Counted from the stretch's first letter, positions 1 to 5,999 are shown. The stretch: DNA of 6,232 nucleotides from JBOGWY01 sp050694015 (GCA_050694015.1 JBOGWY010000112.1:1-6232); one strand, 5' to 3'. Numbers and translations are program-made. The notes: a model not told the origin generated them from the letters alone.

Positions 1-76
1 GCTCCACTCTGCGCATCCTTTTCTCCCTCTCCTCGAGCCGTTAGACAGCTCGAATGCTGAGGGGTTCAGGGCGCAG

Positions 77-129
77 GGTGGGGCCAATTCAAGCGATCAC
101 TTCACGCCTGAGGTGGGGCCAATTCAAGC
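77..129. repeat. Two perfect 18-bp direct repeats, possible IS end
   Basis: The 18-mer ggtggggccaattcaagc occurs at 77-94 and again at 112-129, a start-to-start distance of 35 bp. The first copy is followed by gatcacttcacgcct and the second by tggcaga. Closely spaced, multiply repeated terminal motifs are a known feature of IS21-family element ends, where the transposase binds, and an AATTGGCCCC-type core seems familiar from such ends. Assignment to IS21 is from memory and is inference. No istA or istB coding sequence is in the window, so if this is an IS end the element lies to the left of position 1. A regulatory repeat (operator) for the gene at 332 is the alternative, though it sits about 200 bp upstream of that start. 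Confidence 0.55.
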
Positions 130-319
130 TGGCAGACCTACGGTCGTGATATCGAGCTAGTTCCTCCTGGCACAGAAGCACTGCGCTCAGGTGCGATCTA
201 TAGCTTCGGCGCACCAGGTATCGACGCCACCGCGGCTGACCAAGTCAAGAGAGGGGATGTCGTCTGTGGATAGTGCTCCGGTCACCACTACTGCCCCTGG
301 AGACAACGAAACGCAAGCA
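130..319. other. Non-coding stretch before the RTX gene
   Basis: No gene is supported here. The reading frame of the downstream RTX gene stays open back to a GTG at 191, but the residues it would add (about 47) are polar, low in complexity and would bury the signal peptide inside the protein. The minus-strand frames give only proline/arginine-type shadows. The promoter of the RTX gene should lie here, but no -35/-10 pair stands out well enough to mark. Positions 1-76 likewise show nothing recognisable. Confidence 0.5.
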
Positions 320-327
320 AGGGAGGG
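320..327 (+). promoter_or_regulatory. Ribosome binding site fixing the RTX start
   Basis: AGGGAGGG at 320-327 contains a full GGAGG core (322-326), 5 nt before the ATG at 332. It is the only good Shine-Dalgarno among the candidate starts of this frame (GTG 191, ATG 257, ATG 332), and the protein from 332 begins directly with a signal peptide. It therefore decides the start. Confidence 0.75.
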
Positions 328-331
328 CTCT

Positions 332-847
332 ATGACAGTGAGAAGAAGCGTGAACTTCATAGCAGTGGTCGCATCTTTTCTGGGCGGCTCAATCTGGGTC
401 GCGTCGCCCGCGGCAGCCGCGTGCAACTACAGCGATCCGCCCAACATCTACGGCACTCAGTACGCCGACGACTGCAATGGGACGCCAAATCGTGACGTTA
501 TGTACGCGGGCACCGGCGCCGATTTCTTCAAGGGTTTTGCGGGACCCGACTCGATCTTGGGTGAAGGTGGCAATGACACCCTCTTCGGCAATGACGGAAA
601 CGACTTGGTCTATGGCGAGGGCGGCAACGATGCGATTTGCGGAACATGGCATGACGACTATGTCCAGGACAGCGCGATTGGCCAAGACTGGGATCATTTA
701 TCGGATGGCGCTGGCAATGATCAGATCTTCATGAGCGACGGTGATGGCGACGATCACTGGCATAACGAACCGGACGGTCAAGCGGAGGTTGCGATCTCCC
801 AGGATCCTGGTGACACCATCGCCAACAACACGACGTGTCACTCGTGA
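332..847 (+). CDS. Small secreted RTX-type calcium-binding repeat protein
   Basis: The product has 171 residues. Residues 1-30 form a signal peptide: basic MTVRR, a hydrophobic stretch to about residue 24, then SPAAAA ending before Cys31. Ordinary AxA cleavage is likely; a weak lipobox (AAAC) cannot be excluded, and the RR pair is a poor Tat motif. Residues 59-104 form five consecutive nonapeptides of the RTX pattern GGxGxDxUx (units starting at 59, 68, 77, 86 and 95); units three to five read GEGGNDTLF, GNDGNDLVY and GEGGNDAIC. RTX repeats of this kind fold into a parallel beta-roll that binds Ca2+ between turns. A second acidic stretch at 118-144 has GAGND and GDGDDH but no clean repeat. 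The product is very acidic, has four cysteines (31, 48, 103, 169), and shows no enzymatic domain. Five repeats is close to a minimal beta-roll, much shorter than RTX toxins or proteases, and no type I exporter is nearby, so Sec export is inferred. Base composition is lower in GC than the BTAD gene. Function unknown: a surface or secreted Ca2+-dependent structural or ligand protein is the best guess. Confidence 0.85.
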   Translation: MTVRRSVNFIAVVASFLGGSIWVASPAAAACNYSDPPNIYGTQYADDCNGTPNRDVMYAGTGADFFKGFAGPDSILGEGGNDTLFGNDGNDLVYGEGGNDAICGTWHDDYVQDSAIGQDWDHLSDGAGNDQIFMSDGDGDDHWHNEPDGQAEVAISQDPGDTIANNTTCHS

Positions 848-975
848 AGTCAACGACTTAGCGGAAGGTCCGACTAGCAGGACTGGGGCCCGAAACAGTT
901 CGATTGGCTGGGGTGCCCTCATTGACAGATTGAAGCATCGTGATACCTGCACCTTTCCTAAGCCCCAAGAAGCAA

Positions 976-1011
976 GAAGGTATCTCGCCGGTTTTGCCGC
1001 GGGATACCTTC
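976..1011. terminator. Strong hairpin, possible terminator or regulatory stem-loop
   Basis: GAAGGTATC (976-984) is perfectly complementary to GATACCTTC (1003-1011). The arms continue inward with T-G, C-G and G-C pairs, then, after a one-base bulge, CGG/CCG closing over a TTTTG loop. The whole stem is about 15 bp. It lies 129 bp after the RTX stop and 171 bp before the sigma start. No T-run follows on either strand, so a classical rho-independent terminator is not shown. A T-less terminator, as often proposed in high-GC Gram-positives, or a regulatory RNA/DNA element is possible. The structure itself is certain from the sequence; its role is inference. Confidence 0.55.
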
Positions 1012-1050
1012 GTCTATCCATTCTCCGCACGTCATTTGGCGGCCCTCAAA

Positions 1051-1065
1051 GACCATTAGTTGGTC
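1051..1065. promoter_or_regulatory. Small dyad upstream of the sigma factor gene
   Basis: GACCA (1051-1055) and TGGTC (1061-1065) form a perfect 5-bp inverted repeat around TTAGT, about 117 bp upstream of the sigma start. It could be an operator half-site pair, but a dyad of this length can arise by chance in 334 bases. Confidence 0.25.
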
Positions 1066-1181
1066 GTTGCGGGGGTGCGAGAACGTCGCCCCTCCGGAGT
1101 GGAATGGTTCGGCTAACGGAAGTAAACCTAGAGGCCGTCGTGTGACTCTTACATGTGTGAACGCAACCCGCAGGAGAGGCC

Positions 1182-1640
1182 ATGGTGGTTAGGGAATTCG
1201 CGCCGTTCTACCATTCGGCGTTCAGCCCCGTGCTGGCGTCGGTGCGCGCGTTCTGCGGAGATGCTGACGTTGCACACGAGGCTACGCAAGAGGCGTTCGC
1301 CCGCGCGTACGCGCGATGGGGGCGCGTTCAGCGCAGCGCTCATCCTCAAGCGTGGGTTACCAAGACGGCAATCAATCTCACACGTCGTCATTTCCGTCGG
1401 CGTCCCTCCTGTCAGCGCGACGTCGCGACTCCCGGCCCAACGCCCGACCGAGTCGACGTGTTGATAGCTCTTCGATCTCTTCCCGAACGGCAGCGCCAAG
1501 CCGTCATTCTCCATTATCTGAGCGACTGTCCAGTAGAGACCGTGGCTGAGGTGATGGGCGTCTCGGAGGGAGCAGTCAAGGCACATCTCTTCAAAGCGCG
1601 GGCGGCTTTGCGAAACGGATTGGAGGTTCGCCATGCCTGA
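1182..1640 (+). CDS. ECF RNA polymerase sigma factor (SigE-like actinobacterial type)
   Basis: A 152-residue sigma-70 family protein with only regions 2 and 4, the typical ECF length being about 150-200. Region 2 spans about residues 5-75: the AHEATQEAFARAYARW helix (31-46) matches the core-binding segment and HPQAWVTKTAINLTRRHFRR (54-73) the -10 recognition segment. Region 4 spans about 93-147: LPERQRQAVILHYLSDCP (100-117), then the helix-turn-helix VAEVMGVSEGAVKAHLFKAR (121-140), which reads the -35 element. The linker is short and no extra C-terminal domain is present. Start ATG 1182 has AGGAG at 1172-1176, 5 nt away. The 3' end overlaps the next gene by 8 bp (ATG 1633 inside, TGA 1638-1640), a translational-coupling arrangement typical of sigma/anti-sigma pairs. 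It probably directs RNA polymerase to an envelope- or stress-related regulon, held inactive by the downstream membrane protein. Family assignment is firm; ECF group and regulon cannot be told. Confidence 0.92.
   Translation: MVVREFAPFYHSAFSPVLASVRAFCGDADVAHEATQEAFARAYARWGRVQRSAHPQAWVTKTAINLTRRHFRRRPSCQRDVATPGPTPDRVDVLIALRSLPERQRQAVILHYLSDCPVETVAEVMGVSEGAVKAHLFKARAALRNGLEVRHA
1622..1626 (+). promoter_or_regulatory. Ribosome binding site of the sigma partner, inside the sigma gene
   Basis: GGAGG at 1622-1626, 6 nt before ATG 1633, lies within the last codons of the sigma gene. It supports the overlapping start and translational coupling of the two genes. Confidence 0.7.
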
Positions 1641-2808
1641 CGAACTAACGGCCAAGCTGGAGTCGGCCCTCGACACTGAAGCCGATGCTCGAGGGCCCGA
1701 CCTTGCCTGGGTAGTCCACCACGGCAGACGAAAGCATCGCTTGCGAGTCTTAGGGATGCTTCTCATGGCGGCTGCGGTGGTCGGTACCGCCGCGACCAGC
1801 ATGGCCGTGTTGGAATTGCCCCGCACGCGGGGTGACTTCCCAGTTTCGGCGCCGCCCGAGTTACAGGAACCCCGTCCCGGCGAGGTGGTGGAAGAGATCT
1901 CCGAGAAGCAGCGGGCTGAAATCTTCGCTTTTCGTGCGGTGGCATCGAAGGGACTAATGAGCCTGCGTGGGCGTGCTTACCTGTTCACCTACGAGGATGA
2001 CACGACCGAAACGAACGGGGAATGGCGCGTCGGGTTCGCAGGAAGCGAATGCGATGCCACGACATGTCGAGGACTCTCAGGCGAGACCTCCGTGGGGAGT
2101 CCCGCTGCGGATACATTCGTCGTCGTCGGCCGCGAAAACGACGAGTGGACCGTTCTCGAAGTCGAAGGAAACATGAGCGCATCGGAGGAAGCACATATAA
2201 CGGGTTTCTCATTGCCTGATCGATCCGAACCCTCGCACTGGGAGTTCCATTCGATAACCACAGGCGGTCACGACGAGGGCTTCAGCGCTGAGATGTTCCC
2301 CTTGTGGATCGGGCCCTATCCGACAACAGCCCTTGGAAGCGTTTGCGAAATGCAGCCACTTGACGAGGCCGGGAGACCGGCAGGGAAAGCCACCGAGTTC
2401 TATCTGGAAGTGCCTACCCGCGGATTGGAGCGCGCGGGTAGCATCCAAGCCCGCGGGATGGAGGCAGGTGCTGCCGCTGTTACCGCATCGGTTCATTGCC
2501 GTCAGTACACGGGTCGCGTGTGGGAGGTCGTTTCGGGGCCGCGCCTCTTAAAGGATGAGGATGGGGTATTCGCGGTGTCTGCCGACTTCGAGTGGCGTGG
2601 CGCAAGAGGATTCACCGCACCCCTCCGATGCCACGTCAGCCTAGTGAAGGGTGGAGAGGTCGTCTTCGAGGGATCCGGTCGGGTCGAGGCGTTGTGGCGA
2701 GACGGTGGGCTGCGCGAGTACCCCTACGAGACGACGGCGGTGGTCACAACAGGTGGAGAAAGGATCCAGGCGGAAGAGGTGGGCGACTTCGCCTGCGATA
2801 CATTGTAA
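1633..2808 (+). CDS. One-TM membrane protein, probable anti-sigma factor or sensor with large outer domain
   Basis: A 391-residue protein. Residues 1-36 are short, polar and cytoplasmic, ending in the basic HHGRRKHRLR. Residues 39-61 are one transmembrane helix rich in Leu, Met, Ala and Val. Residues 62-391 would be outside, since the positive-inside rule puts the N-terminus in the cytoplasm. After a proline/glutamate-rich linker (63-90) come probably two or three beta-rich modules: about 95-195, 220-298 and 299-391. All six cysteines (140, 145, 238, 289, 333, 388) are outside, which fits three disulfides; 140/145 are close (CDATTC), and 238/289 and 333/388 are plausible Ig-like pairs. The last module has LRCHVSLVKGGEVVFEG, like small extracellular Ig-type domains. 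It overlaps the sigma gene by 8 bp, so an anti-sigma role is inferred from context. It lacks the HxxxCxxC zinc motif of ZAS anti-sigmas, and the cytoplasmic part is unusually short for gripping a sigma factor. A sensor or target protein encoded with the sigma is the alternative. Confidence 0.75.
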   Translation: MPDELTAKLESALDTEADARGPDLAWVVHHGRRKHRLRVLGMLLMAAAVVGTAATSMAVLELPRTRGDFPVSAPPELQEPRPGEVVEEISEKQRAEIFAFRAVASKGLMSLRGRAYLFTYEDDTTETNGEWRVGFAGSECDATTCRGLSGETSVGSPAADTFVVVGRENDEWTVLEVEGNMSASEEAHITGFSLPDRSEPSHWEFHSITTGGHDEGFSAEMFPLWIGPYPTTALGSVCEMQPLDEAGRPAGKATEFYLEVPTRGLERAGSIQARGMEAGAAAVTASVHCRQYTGRVWEVVSGPRLLKDEDGVFAVSADFEWRGARGFTAPLRCHVSLVKGGEVVFEGSGRVEALWRDGGLREYPYETTAVVTTGGERIQAEEVGDFACDTL

Positions 2809-2921
2809 GACCTAGTCTTCAGTCTCCCACGCTGCGATGCCGTGACGTAAGAGTCGAGTTAATTCGCTCTATCGTGAAACGGACCCGGCGAGCAATCTCT
2901 GTACCGCTTGATTCCTGAGGG
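2809..2921. other. Short intergenic spacer, converging genes
   Basis: The spacer lies between the partner gene (+) and the HU remnant (-). It has lower GC than the BTAD side. I see no strong hairpin with a T-run on either strand that would end the converging transcripts. Confidence 0.4.
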
Positions 2922-3059
2922 TCATCTTTCGGCTTCGTCCCAACGACCGCAAATATACGTGCTCGACTTGCTCAGCGGCCCCGAGACGATCCGCTTGAAC
3001 TCGGCCCCCGGCTTGAACGCCGGCACCTTCGTCGCCTTGATCTTGATCTCTTCGGGCAC
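2922..3059 (-). pseudogene. C-terminal remnant of an HU-type DNA-binding protein
   Basis: Read on the minus strand from 3059, the frame gives VPEEIKIKATKVPAFKPGAE, followed by FKRIVSG, ending near 2979. It continues for about 18 unrelated residues to a TGA at 2922-2924. The VPAFxPGAxFKxxVSG stretch is the signature of the HU core C-terminus in actinobacteria. Recalled M. tuberculosis HupB has VPAFRPGAQFKAVVSG at the same place, and over 25 aligned residues I count about 16 identities. The first two thirds of HU (dimerisation helices and most of the DNA-binding arm) are missing, as is the Lys/Ala-rich tail. The only possible start is an internal GTG with no convincing Shine-Dalgarno. The piece sits directly behind the BTAD stop (3075-3077) and in its frame. 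The likely origin is a deletion or insertion that joined the 3' part of a hupB-like gene to this locus. An expressed 45-residue peptide is unlikely. Confidence 0.7.
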
Positions 3060-3074
3060 AATCCCGGAAAGGCC

Positions 3075-5891
3075 CTACCAGGACACCAGCTTCCACACCT
3101 CCGGCAGCATCTCGCCCGAGCTCTCGCCGATCTCGGCGAACAGCTTGGTGGCGCTCTTGAGGTGCTCCATCGAGGCCTCCTCGTCCGCGAGGGCGTGGAA
3201 CAGGTCGGCGAGGTTGTTGTGGAGGGCCGCTCCCCGGTGGCGATCGCCGATCTTCCGGCAGATCTCCAGGGCGTCCTCGGTCAGCTCGATCGATCGTTTC
3301 AGATCGCCGCCGGCGCGCGCCGCCAGGGCGAGGTTGTTGAGGGCGGCGACCCGGGCACCCGCGTCCCCGAGTCGCTCGGCGAGCTCGAGGCTCCGGTTGA
3401 GATGCTCCGATGCCCGAGCCGGTTCTTCCGCCGCGGTCGCAAGGATCCCGAGGATGTTGTGGGTCTGCGCCAGCGAGGCCTCGTCGCCCGCCTCCTGCGC
3501 CAGCTCCAGCGCGCCTTGCGCGAGGCGTGCCGCCTCCGTAGCGTCGCCCGAGTGGTACCTCGTACGGCTGAGGTCGGCCGTCGCGCGGCTGGCTCCCGCG
3601 GTGTCCGACAGCGCTTCGAACGAGTCGATCGCTGTGCGCAGGTGGCTCTCGGATAGGCCCCAATCCCCGCGGCGGCCGTGGAGGTTCCCGATCTTCTGCT
3701 CGATCCGCGGCAACGCGGCCTCTTCCGACGTCGCCGCGGCGGTCTCGTACGCCGACACGGCACCCCCGTAGTCGCCGATCGTCGTCATCACATCGCCGAT
3801 CGCCTCGTGCAGCGGGCCGACATCTGTGTACCCGAGCGCGAGCGCCGAACGCAGGTGCGCGAGCGCTTCGGAGGGGGCGAACAGTGAGCGCGCGTACGTG
3901 GCGGCCTCGAAGTAGGCCGTGGCGGCAGCTTCGTCGTCACCGGCGAGTTCCAAGTGGCGAGCAACGAGTCCCGTCACGGATGGGTCTCGACGCGACGCCA
4001 CGGAGAGAGCCTCCGCGACGCGGCGGTGCAACAGCCGGCGTCGGGGCACGCTCGTCTCGTCGTACACGAACGCGCGCAACCTGTCGTGGCGGAACCCGTA
4101 GCGAGCGACGTCGTCGCGCGCCTCGATCGCTCCGATCAGACCGTGCCGCTCGAGCTCTTCGATCGCGTCGATCGTCTCGCCGTCGCTTCGACCGCTCGCT
4201 TTCAACGCGATGTCAACGTCGAAGTCACGGTCGATGACGGCCGCAGCCGAGAGGACCTGTCGGGCCGTCTCGGAGATGGTTTCCAACCGCGTCTTGAAGA
4301 GGTTGCGGATCCCGGTTGGTAGCACCCAACCGTCGCCGTTGGACGCGGCGAGCGCGGCGAGGTACTCGACGACGAACAGCGGGATGCCCTCGCTCTCGGC
4401 GACGACTCGGTCGAGAGTCTCGGCATCGCCGTCCGGCACACCGTCCTGTGCGAGCTCGCGCACCTGTCCCGGCGTCAAGCGATCGAGCGTGATCGCGTCC
4501 CGAGCCGCACCCGCGACCGTGACCCACGCATCCGCGGTGATCTCGTCGCTCCGAATCGCGGCGATCACGCACACGGGCATCGCCGACAGACGACGGACGA
4601 GATACCCGAACAGTTCGAGGGAGGCGGCGTCCGCCCACTGCATGTCGTCGACGAACAGGAGCGCGGGGGCATCTCCGCGCAGATGGGTGGTGACGAACGT
4701 GCGCGCCGCGTCGTACAGGCGCGTCCGCGCTCCCGGCTCATCGAGAGCGCCCACCGGCTCGACGTCGGGAGCGAGCTCGGGGATCAGCCGGGCGACCTCG
4801 CGGACGACATGGGCAGGCACCTCGTGGACCCGCCGCAGCGGCAAGCTTCGAAGCAGCTCGGCGACGACGCCGTACGCCAGGGTGCTCTCACCTTCGTGTG
4901 CACGGATCACGATCGCCGTCGCGCCGCGCTCGTCCGCGTGATCGATCAGCTCCTCGACGAGACGGGTCTTGCCGATGCCAGCTTCGCCCGCCACAACGAT
5001 GAACGTGCCGTCCTCTTCGATCGCGTCGTACGCGGTGCGCAAACGTTGGAGCTCGCGGCCCCGGCCGACAAGCGTTGACGCGACCGGCGCCGGGACGGGC
5101 CTCTCCGGAGCGACGACCTTCACCTCGTGGCGTTCCACTTCTCCCTGGACGACGGCCTCGTAGAGCGCGGTTGTCTCCGGGAGCGGAGCCACACCGAGTT
5201 CGCGCTCGAGGACCGCGACGCAGCGCCGGTACTGCTGGATCGCGCCGGCGCGGTCGCCCTTCGACGCGTGCAGTTGGATGAGCCGGCGATAAGCGGCTTC
5301 GTTCAGTGGGTCGGTCGCGAGCAGCCGGTCGGCCGCCGAGATCGCTTCGTCGTAACGCCCCAGCGCGACGTTGGATCCGGCGAGCGCGTCGAGAGCCTCG
5401 GTCAGCTCTCGTCGAAGGGTCTCAGCCTCGGCGTACTGCCATTCTTCGAACGCCTCGCCATCCTTCAGCGCGAACCCGTCCATGAAGCCGCCCCCATGGG
5501 TCGCCGCCGCGCGGGTGAGGGCCGCCGCGCACTCCGGGCAGGGATCGGCCATCGCGTGGCCGTGATCGCGGGCGTCCGCGAGCGCGTCGCGGAAGCGGTG
5601 CACGTCGAGGTCGACCCCGGACGTATCGAGCGAGACGTGGTTGCGGTCGGCGGCTATCCAGCGATCGCCGAGGGCGGCCTTGAGCGTGGAGAGCGTCCGG
5701 CGGAGCGCGGCCCGGGCGCGTTCCTGGTCGGCGTCGGGCCACAACAGGTAGAGGAGGTGGTCCCGGCTCTGGGGCCGGCCGGTCGTGGCGAGGTAGGCGA
5801 GCAAAGCGATCGCTTTGCGGGTGTCGACGGCCAGAGGCTCACCGTCGACGTCCACGATGGGCGGCCCGAGAAGGGATATCCGCAGTCCCAT
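3075..5891 (-). CDS. SARP/BTAD-type transcriptional regulator with AAA ATPase and TPR domains
   Basis: A large 938-residue regulator. Residues 1-95 form an OmpR/SARP-like winged helix (LRISLLGPPIVDVDG, then RKAIALLAYLATTGRPQSRD, then ARAALRRTLSTLKAALG). Residues 98-250 form the BTAD all-helical domain (VALGRYDEAISAADRLLATD, YRRLIQLHASKGDRAGAIQQ, ERELGVAPLPET), with a CPEC pair at 118-121. About 270-460 is a STAND-like AAA ATPase: TLVGRGREL, Walker A GEAGIGKTR (302-310) and Walker B ALLFVDDMQWAD (410-421). About 461-640 are helical NTPase-associated segments, and 655-922 about seven TPR units. The C-terminus PEVWKLVSW is of the form seen in relatives, so the gene is probably full length. No LuxR helix-turn-helix is present at the end. 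Such proteins are cytoplasmic, ATP-dependent switches that bind direct repeats at target promoters. Start ATG 5891 begins the domain exactly; the Shine-Dalgarno (GGGGC) is weak. It is transcribed away from the divergent gene at 6081, with which it shares a repeat-rich promoter region. Confidence 0.92.
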   Translation of the reverse strand: MGLRISLLGPPIVDVDGEPLAVDTRKAIALLAYLATTGRPQSRDHLLYLLWPDADQERARAALRRTLSTLKAALGDRWIAADRNHVSLDTSGVDLDVHRFRDALADARDHGHAMADPCPECAAALTRAAATHGGGFMDGFALKDGEAFEEWQYAEAETLRRELTEALDALAGSNVALGRYDEAISAADRLLATDPLNEAAYRRLIQLHASKGDRAGAIQQYRRCVAVLERELGVAPLPETTALYEAVVQGEVERHEVKVVAPERPVPAPVASTLVGRGRELQRLRTAYDAIEEDGTFIVVAGEAGIGKTRLVEELIDHADERGATAIVIRAHEGESTLAYGVVAELLRSLPLRRVHEVPAHVVREVARLIPELAPDVEPVGALDEPGARTRLYDAARTFVTTHLRGDAPALLFVDDMQWADAASLELFGYLVRRLSAMPVCVIAAIRSDEITADAWVTVAGAARDAITLDRLTPGQVRELAQDGVPDGDAETLDRVVAESEGIPLFVVEYLAALAASNGDGWVLPTGIRNLFKTRLETISETARQVLSAAAVIDRDFDVDIALKASGRSDGETIDAIEELERHGLIGAIEARDDVARYGFRHDRLRAFVYDETSVPRRRLLHRRVAEALSVASRRDPSVTGLVARHLELAGDDEAAATAYFEAATYARSLFAPSEALAHLRSALALGYTDVGPLHEAIGDVMTTIGDYGGAVSAYETAAATSEEAALPRIEQKIGNLHGRRGDWGLSESHLRTAIDSFEALSDTAGASRATADLSRTRYHSGDATEAARLAQGALELAQEAGDEASLAQTHNILGILATAAEEPARASEHLNRSLELAERLGDAGARVAALNNLALAARAGGDLKRSIELTEDALEICRKIGDRHRGAALHNNLADLFHALADEEASMEHLKSATKLFAEIGESSGEMLPEVWKLVSW

Positions 5892-5947
5892 GCCCCGACT
5901 GTGCCCGACATGTCCGCGAAACGCAACGGATATGGATCACCTCGGCC

Positions 5948-5960
5948 TGCCGTAACGGCA
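5948..5960. promoter_or_regulatory. Perfect dyad TGCCGT-A-ACGGCA
   Basis: A 13-bp perfect inverted repeat with a single central base, 57 bp upstream of the BTAD start. It overlaps the first five bases of the 21-bp tandem repeat. It is a typical shape and size for a dimeric repressor operator. The binding protein is unknown. Confidence 0.4.
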
Positions 5961-5997
5961 ACTAGTCCGAAAGCACCGGCAACTGGTCCAAAGGGAC
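5956..5997. repeat. 21-bp imperfect tandem repeat (candidate operator)
   Basis: Unit one (5956-5976) starts CGGCAACTAGTCC and unit two (5977-5997) starts CGGCAACTGGTCC. They match at 17 of 21 positions, with differences only at unit positions 9, 14, 17 and 19. A 21-bp period is two helical turns, so both copies face the same side of the DNA. This is how SARP/OmpR-type winged-helix proteins bind direct repeats. A third partial GCCGCAAC copy lies at 6004-6011. The repeat is certain; its role as a BTAD-protein site is inference. Confidence 0.55.
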
Positions 5998-5999
5998 CA
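5984..5999. promoter_or_regulatory. Perfect dyad TGGTCC-AAAG-GGACCA
   Basis: Six-bp arms around a 4-nt centre. The dyad lies almost wholly inside the second unit of the 21-bp tandem repeat, and the matching stretch of the first unit (AGTCCGAAAGCACC) is not a perfect dyad. It could be an operator or a small hairpin in the leader of the plus-strand gene. Confidence 0.35.

Larger units (their letters stand above)
848..1181. other. Intergenic region between RTX and sigma factor genes
   Basis: These 334 bases carry no credible gene on either strand. The open frames that cross them have no ribosome binding site and low-complexity products. The region holds a strong hairpin (976-1011), a 5-bp dyad (1051-1065) and an 8-bp palindrome CTCCGGAG (1092-1099), then a Shine-Dalgarno for the sigma gene. 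It must contain the sigma-operon promoter. I looked for an ECF-type -35 (GGAAC-like) with a matching -10 and found only a GGAAT at about 1101-1105, with no convincing partner. Confidence 0.6.

Noticed and set aside
191..331. N-terminal extension of the RTX gene from GTG 191 (or ATG 257)
   Set aside because: The frame is open but there is no ribosome binding site, and the added residues would place the signal peptide in the interior. ATG 332 has a strong GGAGG.
1081..1181. ECF-type autoregulatory promoter upstream of the sigma gene
   Set aside because: Only a GGAAT at about 1101-1105 resembles a -35 element, with no supporting -10 at proper spacing and no matching copy upstream of the RTX gene.
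1149..1826. Minus-strand open frame of about 225 codons opposite the sigma gene
   Set aside because: It covers the clear ECF sigma and the start of its partner on the other strand, has no recognisable domain and reads as a codon-bias shadow.
3008..3023. Hairpin CCGGC-TTGAAC-GCCGG as a terminator for the BTAD gene
   Set aside because: It lies inside the HU-like coding remnant, where the codons explain the sequence. The stem is only 5 bp and no T-run follows on the minus strand.
2922..3077. Programmed readthrough of the BTAD TAG to add an HU tail
   Set aside because: The regulator's C-terminus already ends in a family-like way and no readthrough signal is visible. A remnant left by recombination is simpler.
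2869..3663. Minus-strand open frame of about 264 codons overlapping the 3' end of the BTAD gene
   Set aside because: It is rich in Arg, Gly, Pro and Ala with no domain, and is the frame-shifted shadow of the TPR region of the BTAD gene.
2908..3771. Plus-strand open frame of about 287 codons opposite the BTAD C-terminus
   Set aside because: Ser/Arg/Ala low-complexity product with no start signal. It is antisense to well-defined TPR coding sequence.
4210..4941. Plus-strand open frame of about 243 codons opposite the ATPase domain
   Set aside because: It is antisense to a conserved Walker A/B domain, with a Ser/Arg/Thr-rich product typical of high-GC shadow frames.
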